Positions 1 to 4,387 of a stretch of DNA of 7,099 nt are shown one piece after another (the stretch's first letter is position 1; every line of letters starts with the position of its first letter). The translations under genes were made by a program, and so were the position numbers. The DNA lies in assembly GCA_910577805.1 (NCBI GenBank), contig CAJTOE010000127.1:1-7099 (forward strand), read 5' to 3'. The notes beneath the pieces are model-generated. The model was not told the origin of the DNA and made no database searches. It saw nothing but the letters and a program-made list of their open reading frames with translations. This DNA comes from an uncultured Oscillospiraceae bacterium (GTDB lineage Bacteria; Bacillota; Clostridia; Oscillospirales; Oscillospiraceae).

Positions 1-10
1 GATGAGGGTG
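1..10. repeat. Possible end of a second copy of the palindromic element
   Basis: The first ten bases, GATGAGGGTG, are identical to the last ten bases of the right terminal inverted repeat of the element at 3227-3403 (positions 3387-3396). The following bases (cccccc) do not match the element's outer flank (aaagccc). This suggests, but does not prove, that the window was cut just inside another copy. A ten-base match at the exact edge is limited evidence. Confidence 0.35.
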
Positions 11-45
11 CCCCCCGCCAATTACGTTTCGCATACGTCCTCCTC

Positions 46-74
46 TTGACAATTTCCGCTTCCCAGAGTAAAAT
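46..74 (+). promoter_or_regulatory. Sigma-A type promoter of the ComFB-family gene
   Basis: A perfect -35 box TTGACA (46-51) is followed by a 17-bp spacer and a -10 box TAAAAT (69-74), one mismatch from TATAAT. Transcription would start near 81, leaving a leader of about 25 nt before the ATG at 106. A ribosome binding site AGAGGAG lies at 91-97. The near-consensus match suggests vegetative, fairly strong expression. Confidence 0.85.
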
Positions 75-105
75 CAAATCAGTTGAATGGAGAGGAGATA
101 CCCCC

Positions 106-369
106 ATGAAAATGTATCAGAATATCATGGAAACTATCGTCGAGGAGCAGTACGACGAGCTGAAAGACTCGCTGGACTGCTGCACCTGTGCGCAGTGCCG
201 CAGTGACATGATTGCCTTTGCGCTCAATCAACTGCCCACCCGTTACGTCGCCACCTCCGCCGGCGGCACCATCAGCAAAGCGGACAGCCTGCGTATCCAG
301 CATATGACGGATATCCGCACCGCGTTAATCAAGGCGTCGAAGATCGTCAAGGATTCCCCCCGGCACTGA
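106..369 (+). CDS. comFB: ComFB-family small protein
   Basis: This 87-residue protein resembles the late-competence ComFB family (ComFB domain). The N-terminus has a NIMETIVEEQYDEL stretch (residues 6-19). It is followed by the family's cysteine cluster, CCTCAQC (Cys25, 26, 28, 31), and the SDMIAFALNQLPTRYV segment (33-48), close to the family pattern C-x-C-x2-C-x2-D-I-x-A-x-A-L-N-x-L-P-P-x-Y. The length fits a stand-alone ComFB domain. ComFB lies in the comF operon in Bacillus, but no comFA or comFC is nearby here and the gene has its own promoter. Recent work on the family describes cyclic-dinucleotide binding, so a signalling role is possible; this is family knowledge, not visible in the sequence. 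I chose ATG 106 because AGAGGAG lies 8 nt upstream. An upstream TTG at 46 is part of the -35 box and is not a start. The gene ends 51 bp before a shared terminator. Confidence 0.85.
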   Translation: MKMYQNIMETIVEEQYDELKDSLDCCTCAQCRSDMIAFALNQLPTRYVATSAGGTISKADSLRIQHMTDIRTALIKASKIVKDSPRH

Positions 370-385
370 CCAAACTCAAAGGACA

Positions 386-407
386 CCCGTACATTGTATT
401 GTACGGG
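386..407. repeat. Small inverted repeat between ComFB gene and terminator
   Basis: CCCGTACA (386-393) and TGTACGGG (400-407) are perfect inverted repeats around a 6-nt loop, TTGTAT. No T-tract follows on either strand, so it is not a classical terminator on its own. It would form a hairpin in the 3' untranslated region of the ComFB mRNA just ahead of the terminator stem, perhaps protecting the 3' end or serving as a protein-binding dyad. Its function is unknown. Confidence 0.5.
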
Positions 408-420
408 CTGTTTATACACA

Positions 421-455
421 AAAAACCTCAGGACCAGCCGGTCCTGAGGTTTTTT
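421..455. terminator. Bidirectional intrinsic terminator shared by ComFB gene and tRNA-Gln
   Basis: A perfect 15-bp stem pairs AAAAACCTCAGGACC (421-435) with GGTCCTGAGGTTTTT (440-454) around the loop AGCC, with one more T at 455. The A-tract on one side and T-tract on the other give a GC-rich stem followed by a U-run on both strands. It can therefore end the plus-strand ComFB transcript and the convergent minus-strand tRNA transcript, whose CCA end lies only 2 bp away at 458. Confidence 0.93.
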
Positions 456-457
456 CA

Positions 458-531
458 TGGCAGCGGGAGAAGGATTCGAACCCTCACAAACAGAGTCAGA
501 GTCTGTCGTGCTACCCTTACACAATCCCGCT
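458..531 (-). tRNA. tRNA-Gln (anticodon CUG)
   Basis: Read on the minus strand, this 74-nt sequence folds into a full cloverleaf. The acceptor stem is AGCGGGA with TCCCGCT, followed by discriminator G73 and an encoded CCA (458-460). The D-arm is GTGT/GCAC with GGGTA in the loop. The anticodon stem is ACAGA/TCTGT with the 7-nt loop CTCTGAC, giving anticodon CTG, which reads CAG. The variable loop has 4 nt, and the T-arm is GAGGG/CCTTC with loop TTCGAAT. The first pair is A1-U72, whereas bacterial tRNA-Gln usually carries U1-A72. The T-stem has one G-U wobble, as does the inner end of the D-stem. A CUG isoacceptor suits this GC-rich genome, where the genes of the window use CAG far more than CAA. 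Its promoter is at 598-626 and its terminator lies immediately downstream. Confidence 0.95.
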
Positions 532-551
532 ATCTAATTTGCCCGCTATCT
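526..551 (-). repeat. Direct repeat duplicating the tRNA 5' end in its leader
   Basis: CCCGCTATCT occurs at 526-535, where it covers the first six bases of the tRNA gene and four bases of leader, and again at 542-551, 16 bp further upstream of the tRNA. On the tRNA strand the sequence is AGATAGCGGG. The upstream copy lies in the transcribed leader and could pair with the 3' half of the acceptor stem in competition with the true 5' end. Confidence 0.6.
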
Positions 552-597
552 TGCTGTTTTGGTTTCAGGCCGCTCGCATCTCCTGAACACGAACGCT

Positions 598-626
598 ATT
601 ATAGCGGACCTTTGGCAAAAAGTCAA
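598..626 (-). promoter_or_regulatory. Sigma-A type promoter of tRNA-Gln
   Basis: On the minus strand the -35 box TTGACT (626-621) is followed by exactly 17 bp and a perfect -10 box TATAAT (603-598). The start of transcription would be near 591, giving a leader of about 60 nt before the tRNA 5' end at 531, to be removed by RNase P. The -10 sits inside an odd palindrome, CGCTATTATAGCG (594-606). Confidence 0.85.
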
Positions 627-661
627 GACCTAATTTTGCGAAAAAAGAAGAAATTTATAAA

Positions 662-689
662 TCATGTTTTTTCCCAAACAGCATACCGT
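662..689 (+). promoter_or_regulatory. Weak candidate sigma-E promoter for yqfC-yqfD
   Basis: TCATGTT (662-668) resembles the sigma-E -35 consensus KMATATT with one mismatch. CATACCGT (682-689) resembles the -10 consensus CATACAHT with two mismatches. The spacer is 13 bp, about one short. yqfC and yqfD are sigma-E genes in Bacillus subtilis, which makes the position attractive. Against it, the start site would fall near 696, inside the ribosome binding site at 694-699. I see no convincing sigma-A promoter in 532-709, so the operon promoter is unresolved. Confidence 0.25.
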
Positions 690-709
690 TACCAGGAGGG
701 GGGATCGTC

Positions 710-991
710 ATGGCCGGAAAACCCAGACGGGAAGGATTTTTGGAGCGGGCCGCCGGGCTGTTCGACCTGCCGGCGGATGTGATCGCGGGCCTGCCGAAGC
801 TGGAACTGGTGGGGGATAAGGAGCTGCGCATCGAAAATCATCGGGGCATCCTGGCCTACGGCGGGGAGGAGATCCACGTCAGCGGCGGCCCCTTTGTGAT
901 ACGGGTGGAGGGCGAGGGCCTGGAGCTGCGGGCGATGACCGGGCTGGAGCTGCTGATTACCGGCCGGATCACCGGCATACAGCTATCCTGA
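710..991 (+). CDS. yqfC: YqfC, YabP/YqfC-family sporulation protein
   Basis: This 93-residue protein matches the YabP/YqfC family over its whole length. An N-terminal helix (RREGFLERAAGLFDLPADVI, residues 6-25) leads into LPKLELVGDKELRIENHRGI (28-47), the family's most recognisable segment with its IENHxGI core. The rest is a series of short beta strands ending GRITGIQL. There is no signal peptide or membrane segment. In Bacillus subtilis the gene is expressed in the mother cell under sigma-E, and its product acts in sporulation in an undefined way. The start is supported by AGGAGG at 694-699, 10 nt upstream. The gene is first in the operon; yqfD follows after 15 nt, and this pairing is conserved in endospore formers. 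Its presence argues that the organism is, or descends from, a spore former. Confidence 0.93.
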   Translation: MAGKPRREGFLERAAGLFDLPADVIAGLPKLELVGDKELRIENHRGILAYGGEEIHVSGGPFVIRVEGEGLELRAMTGLELLITGRITGIQLS

Positions 992-1006
992 GCGGGGGAG
1001 GAAGCT

Positions 1007-2245
1007 ATGAATCGAGTGATGCACCTGCTGCGGGGGACGGTGGCTCTGCGGGCCAGCGGCCCTTTTCCGGAGCGGCTGATGAATCTGTGCGCCCTGAACC
1101 GGGTGGACTTCTGGGGGGTGGAGTGGTCCGGGGAGCATACTCTGCACTTCACCATCTTCCGGCGGGACCGTGCCCGGACCCAGGAGCTGGCCCAGCGGGT
1201 GGACTGCACCCTGGAGGAGGCGGGCAGGCTGGGTCTGCCCTATTTCCTGGGGCGGTTCCGGACCCGGTACACCTTTTTGGCGGGGCTGGCCGCGGCCCTG
1301 CTGTCGGTGACCCTCCTGTCCAGCCTGGTGCTGACCATCCAGGTCACGGGCAACGAAAAAGTCCCCACCGCCGTCATTTTAAGCGAGCTGGACCGGTTAG
1401 GCCTGCGGCCTGGGGTGTTCGGGCCGGGGCTGGACCGGGGCAGCATCGCCCAGAGCGCGATTTTGGGGCTGGAGGACATCGCCTGGATGACCGTCAATCT
1501 CCACGGCACGCGGGCGGAGGTCATCGTCCGGGAGGCGGTGGCCGCGCCGGAGCTGGCCCCGGAGAAGGGATTTTGCGACATACTCTGTGAGGCGGACGGC
1601 ATGGTCGAGAAGGTGGAGGCCCTGGAGGGAGAGGCCCTGGTCCAGCCGGGGGACATGGTCCTCCAGGGGGAGGTGCTGATCTCCGGGGTGGTGTCCATGG
1701 AGCCGCCCCAGTACAGCGGCCTGCCTGTGCGCTACTACCAGACCCGCGCCAGAGGGCGGGTGTACGCCCGGACCTGGCGGACGCTGACGGCGCAGATTCC
1801 CCTTCAGGCCGCCGTAAAATCCTACACCGGGGAGGAAAAGACCCTCTGGTCCCTGACGGTCTTTCGCCACCGTGTTAATTTTTATGAAAACAGTAGCATT
1901 TCATGGGCCACTTATGATAAAATAAAAAAAGAACATCCTCTCCAGCTCCCCCAGGCGGGGCTTCTGCCGGTGCGGCTGACGGCGGAGACGGTCCGGGCCT
2001 ATGAGATTTCCGCTGTCGGGGTGGACCGGGACGCCGCCCAGGCTCTGCTGGAGGACCAGCTTTTAAAACAGCTGGAGCAGAAAATCGGGGAGGACGGCGA
2101 GGTGCTGTCCACCCAATTCTCCGTCCGGGAGAACGGGCAGATGCTGGAAGTCTCTTTGCGGGCGGAGTGCCGGGAGGAGATCGGCCGGGAGCAGGAGACA
2201 GGGCCGGACCCGCGAGTACAACAAGAGGAGAACGATAACCAATGA
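1007..2245 (+). CDS. yqfD: YqfD, sporulation membrane protein
   Basis: This 412-residue protein has the length and layout of YqfD. It has a cytoplasmic N-terminal domain of about 85 residues, containing the ALNRVDFWGVEW segment (29-40) seen near the start of the family. One transmembrane helix follows (about 88-110, FLAGLAAALLSVTLLSSLVL). Next comes an extracytoplasmic POTRA/FtsQ-like stretch beginning IQVTGNEKVP (111-120). The C-terminal part includes a 'W-S-L-T-V-F-R-H-R-V-N-F-Y-E' region around residues 277-290. The tail is charged and Gln/Glu-rich. YqfD is a mother-cell sporulation protein in Bacillus whose biochemical role is not defined. ATG 1007 is preceded by GGGGGAGGAAG (994-1004). 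The stop overlaps the phoH start by 4 bp (ATGA), which points to translational coupling. A short AT-rich patch (1875-1935) encodes a normal part of the family alignment and is not an insertion. Confidence 0.92.
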   Translation: MNRVMHLLRGTVALRASGPFPERLMNLCALNRVDFWGVEWSGEHTLHFTIFRRDRARTQELAQRVDCTLEEAGRLGLPYFLGRFRTRYTFLAGLAAALLSVTLLSSLVLTIQVTGNEKVPTAVILSELDRLGLRPGVFGPGLDRGSIAQSAILGLEDIAWMTVNLHGTRAEVIVREAVAAPELAPEKGFCDILCEADGMVEKVEALEGEALVQPGDMVLQGEVLISGVVSMEPPQYSGLPVRYYQTRARGRVYARTWRTLTAQIPLQAAVKSYTGEEKTLWSLTVFRHRVNFYENSSISWATYDKIKKEHPLQLPQAGLLPVRLTAETVRAYEISAVGVDRDAAQALLEDQLLKQLEQKIGEDGEVLSTQFSVRENGQMLEVSLRAECREEIGREQETGPDPRVQQEENDNQ

Positions 2246-3213
2246 CAGAGCAGAGCATCAGCTTTGAACGGCTGGAGGACACCATCAATGTATTTGGGTC
2301 CTTTGATGAAAATATCCGCATCATAGAGCGGGACATGGGAGTCACCGTGGTCAACCGGGATTCCCAGCTGAAAATCGCCGGGGAGGACCCGGAGGGTGTG
2401 ATGCTGGCGGGTAAGGCCATTGAGGGCCTGATGACCCTGGCGGCACGCGGAGAGAGCATCCACGAGCAGAACGTGCGCTATATCATCCAGCTGGTCCGCT
2501 CCGGCAATGAGAGCCAGATCAGCCAGCTTGCGGCGGGGGTTTTATGCGTCACGGCCAAGGGACGGCCCATCAAGCCCAAGACGTTAGGGCAGAAAAAATA
2601 TGTGGAGGCCATTCAGAAAAACGTGGTGACCCTGGGCATCGGCCCCGCCGGTACGGGCAAGACCTATCTGGCGGTAGCGGCGGCGGTGGCGGCGTTCCGG
2701 GAGAAGAGCATCAACCGGATCATTTTGACCCGCCCGGCGGTAGAGGCAGGAGAGCGGCTGGGCTTTCTGCCGGGGGACCTGCAATCCAAGGTGGACCCCT
2801 ATTTGCGGCCTTTATACGACGCGCTGTTTGACATGCTGGGTCCGGACACCTATAATAAGTATCTGGAGCGGGGAAATATCGAGGTGGCTCCGCTGGCTTA
2901 TATGCGCGGGCGGACCCTGGATGACAGCTTTATTATTCTGGACGAGGCCCAGAACACCAGCCGGGAACAGATGAAGATGTTCCTGACCCGGCTGGGGTTC
3001 GGGTCGAAGATCGTCATTACCGGGGATATCACGCAGATCGACCTTCCGGCGGATAAGGTATCCGGCCTGCGGGAGGCCATGCGGGTATTGAAGGGCGTGG
3101 AGGATATTGAGATTTGCCGTCTGACGGAGAGCGACGTGGTACGGCATGTGCTGGTACAGCGGATTATCAAGGCTTATGAGATTGACGAGGAGCGGCGGGG
3201 GAAGAAGAAGTGA
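2242..3213 (+). CDS. phoH: PhoH-family ATPase (PhoH/YbeZ type)
   Basis: This 323-residue cytoplasmic P-loop ATPase has the usual length of PhoH-like proteins. An N-terminal KH-like region of about 110 residues is followed by the ATPase core. That core carries Walker A GPAGTGKT (134-141), the family signatures LTRPAVEAGERLGFLPGD (162-179) and DPYLRPLYDAL (185-195), Walker B IILDEAQN (231-238) and the sensor-like segment GDITQIDLP (261-269). All nucleotide-binding residues look intact. The C-terminus is a basic RRGKKK tail. In many bacteria the protein (YbeZ) is encoded beside YbeY and interacts with it, and RNA helicase or ATPase activity has been proposed. Here ybeY lies 480 bp downstream beyond an insertion. 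AGAGGAG (2224-2230) precedes the start. The ATG overlaps the yqfD stop, so expression is probably coupled. The stop lies 13 bp before the palindromic element. Confidence 0.96.
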   Translation: MTEQSISFERLEDTINVFGSFDENIRIIERDMGVTVVNRDSQLKIAGEDPEGVMLAGKAIEGLMTLAARGESIHEQNVRYIIQLVRSGNESQISQLAAGVLCVTAKGRPIKPKTLGQKKYVEAIQKNVVTLGIGPAGTGKTYLAVAAAVAAFREKSINRIILTRPAVEAGERLGFLPGDLQSKVDPYLRPLYDALFDMLGPDTYNKYLERGNIEVAPLAYMRGRTLDDSFIILDEAQNTSREQMKMFLTRLGFGSKIVITGDITQIDLPADKVSGLREAMRVLKGVEDIEICRLTESDVVRHVLVQRIIKAYEIDEERRGKKK

Positions 3214-3226
3214 GCGGGCGGCGGAG

Positions 3227-3403
3227 GGGCTTCACCCTCATCCGTCACCGCCTGCGGCGGCGCCACCTTCCCCCATTAGGGGGAAGGCTTATCGGTGCGT
3301 CTACCGATACTACTCCACAGTCAAGCAAGTGCCAATGTTCGAGCCTTCCCCCTCACGGGGGAAGGTGGCACGGCGAAGCCGTGACGGATGAGGGTGAAAG
3401 CCC
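3227..3403. mobile_element. MITE-like palindromic element with multiple hairpins
   Basis: A non-coding element of about 177 bp has a perfect 16-bp terminal inverted repeat, CACCCTCATCCGTCAC (3233-3248) with its complement at 3381-3396. The outer bases GGGCTT (3227-3232) and AAAGCCC (3397-3403) also pair with one bulge. Further in, 3262-3274 pairs with 3357-3369 (13 bp) and 3279-3289 pairs with 3342-3352 (11 bp). Each arm can also fold alone: left stems CCGCC/GGCGG (3248-3260) and CCTTCCCCC/GGGGGAAGG (3266-3287); right stems CCTTCCCCC/GGGGGAAGG (3344-3365) and CACGGC/GCCGTG (3369-3383). A central hairpin TATCGGT/ACCGATA covers 3290-3309. There is no transposase and no clear target duplication. 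I recall similar repeats in gut Oscillospiraceae, from memory only. It lies between phoH and the Xre gene, and may attenuate or stabilise the operon transcript. Confidence 0.85.
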
Positions 3404-3450
3404 AAGGACCGCTCTACCCTACGAAATTTACAAAACAAAGGTAACAAAAT

Positions 3451-3669
3451 ATGATTTTTAACGAGAGACTAAAAGCACTACGCAAAGAAAAGGGATTGAC
3501 ACAGGAAGAAACTGCGCTATATTTAAAAATTGCGCATCGGAATTATCAGAGACTTGAGGCGGATGGCAATACCCCTAATTTTTCTAATCTCATCCAAATC
3601 GCCGACTTCTTCGCGGTCTCAATGGACTATCTGGCAGGCCGCACCGACAAAAGAGAACTAAATCAATAA
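3451..3669 (+). CDS. Xre-family helix-turn-helix regulator
   Basis: This 72-residue protein is almost entirely one Xre/Cro-type HTH domain. The N-terminal helix is FNERLKALRKEKGL (3-16). The HTH follows, with LTQEETALYLKIAHRNYQRLEA (16-37) providing helices 2 and 3. The domain closes with the typical PNFSNLIQIADFFAVSMDYLAGR (42-64). No effector or oligomerisation domain follows, as in small SinR-like or phage repressors. GC content by direct count is about 42% (91 of 219 bases), far below the visibly GC-rich neighbours, and it uses codons rare in them (CTA, AGA, TTA). This points to horizontal acquisition. The ribosome binding site is weak (AAAGG, 3437-3441, 9 nt from ATG). I see no clear promoter in the 47 bp after the palindromic element. 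It sits where pgpH is usually found between phoH and ybeY. Its targets are unknown. Confidence 0.88.
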   Translation: MIFNERLKALRKEKGLTQEETALYLKIAHRNYQRLEADGNTPNFSNLIQIADFFAVSMDYLAGRTDKRELNQ

Positions 3670-3693
3670 AATAAGTAAATCTTGGAGGACCAC

Positions 3694-4386
3694 ATGAAAC
3701 ACAAAATCATCTACCAGGCCGAACCGGAGGTCCAGGCCCCTGCATCCCTGGAAACCCAAATCAAAACCGCCATCACCACCGCCCTGAACGCCCAGGACAT
3801 CGACCTCCCCTGCGAGATCAACGTCCTGGTCACCGGAAGCGACGGCATCCAGGACATCAACTCCACCATGCGCAGCGTGGACCAGCCCACCGACGTGCTG
3901 TCCTTCCCCATGTTCCAGCTCACCCCAGGGGACAAGCCCGCCCCGGAGGACGCCGACCCGGAAACCGGCCTGATTCCCCTGGGCGATATGGTCCTTTCCC
4001 TCAACCAGGCCCGCGCCCAGGCCCAGGAATACGGCCACAGCCTGGAGCGTGAGGTCAGCTACCTCACTGTACACTCCGTCCTCCACCTGCTGGGCTACGA
4101 CCACCTGGACGAAGGCCCCCAAAAAGCGCAGATGCGGGAGCGGGAGGAGGCCATTATGGCACGCTTAGGCGTGTCCCGCACAGAAGAAAAAGGAGAGATC
4201 ATCATGGACAAGAAAAAGAAAGTCATCCTGACCAAAATCGAGCCTGAGACGATCCAGCCGGAGCCGGAGCCGGAGACCGAGGGAAGCGGGTCGCTGCTGC
4301 CCCTGGTGGTGGCCGGCACCGTGTTCGGAGCCACCCTGGCCATCTGCCGCCGCCTGATGAAGCACCCCTACCGGAGAGGCCGCTGA
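3694..4386 (+). CDS. ybeY: YbeY endoribonuclease with unusual membrane-anchor tail
   Basis: The first 160 or so residues of this 230-residue protein are a full YbeY, the zinc-dependent endoribonuclease of 16S rRNA 3'-end maturation and ribosome quality control. Visible are INSTMRSVDQPTDVLSFP (55-72) with the conserved Arg60, LGDMVLSL (96-103) and the zinc motif HSVLHLLGYDH (127-137) with His127, His131 and His137. YbeY normally ends soon after the REREEAIMARLG helix (148-159). Here the frame continues through a linker, a Pro/Glu-rich run (QPEPEPETE, 188-196), one hydrophobic segment (about 200-218) and a basic end, KHPYRRGR. The tail could anchor the enzyme to the membrane. Alternatively, a downstream gene has become fused, because an internal ribosome binding site and ATG lie in frame at 4191 and 4204. 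I chose ATG 3694, 5 nt after GGAGG (3684-3688); the TTG at 3682 overlaps that site. era begins 1 bp after the stop. Confidence 0.93.
   Translation: MKHKIIYQAEPEVQAPASLETQIKTAITTALNAQDIDLPCEINVLVTGSDGIQDINSTMRSVDQPTDVLSFPMFQLTPGDKPAPEDADPETGLIPLGDMVLSLNQARAQAQEYGHSLEREVSYLTVHSVLHLLGYDHLDEGPQKAQMREREEAIMARLGVSRTEEKGEIIMDKKKKVILTKIEPETIQPEPEPETEGSGSLLPLVVAGTVFGATLAICRRLMKHPYRRGR
4191..4206 (+). promoter_or_regulatory. Internal ribosome binding site and ATG inside ybeY
   Basis: AGGAGAG (4191-4197; AAAGGAG at 4189-4195) lies 8 nt ahead of ATG 4204, as strong and well spaced as the sites of the true genes in this operon. It is in the same frame as ybeY and encodes the E-K-G-E residues there. It could allow separate production of the C-terminal 60 residues. 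Confidence 0.6.
4204..4386 (+). CDS. Possible separate 60-residue single-pass membrane protein, in frame with ybeY
   Basis: Starting at the internal ATG, this would be a 60-residue protein. It has a lysine-rich start (MDKKKKVILTK), a Pro/Glu linker (QPEPEPETE), one predicted transmembrane helix (about residues 30-48, SLLPLVVAGTVFGATLAI) and a short basic tail that would favour a cytoplasmic C-terminus. I do not recognise the family. It lies exactly where many genomes have a separate gene (dgkA in Bacillus) between ybeY and era, but it is too short for DgkA and shows none of its three helices. It may be an independent gene whose upstream neighbour lost its stop codon, or simply the tail of a fused YbeY. 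Both products could be made. Confidence 0.4.
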   Translation: MDKKKKVILTKIEPETIQPEPEPETEGSGSLLPLVVAGTVFGATLAICRRLMKHPYRRGR

Positions 4387-4387
4387 G

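Noticed and set aside
46..105. Upstream TTG start giving a longer ComFB protein
   Set aside because: The TTG is the first triplet of the TTGACA -35 box. The added residues do not resemble the family, and ATG 106 has a strong ribosome binding site.
399..782. 127-codon plus-strand open frame
   Set aside because: It runs through the terminator and the tRNA gene and overlaps the start of yqfC in another frame. It has no ribosome binding site or recognisable domain.
1875..1935. AT-rich patch in yqfD as a possible insertion
   Set aside because: The frame is unbroken and the encoded segment fits the expected YqfD region, so it is ordinary local composition.
3146..3461. Two overlapping open frames across the end of phoH and the palindromic element
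   Set aside because: Their low-complexity Pro/Arg-rich translations are products of the hairpin sequence; neither has coding character.
3682..3693. TTG start adding four residues to YbeY
   Set aside because: The TTG overlaps the GGAGG that serves the ATG at 3694.
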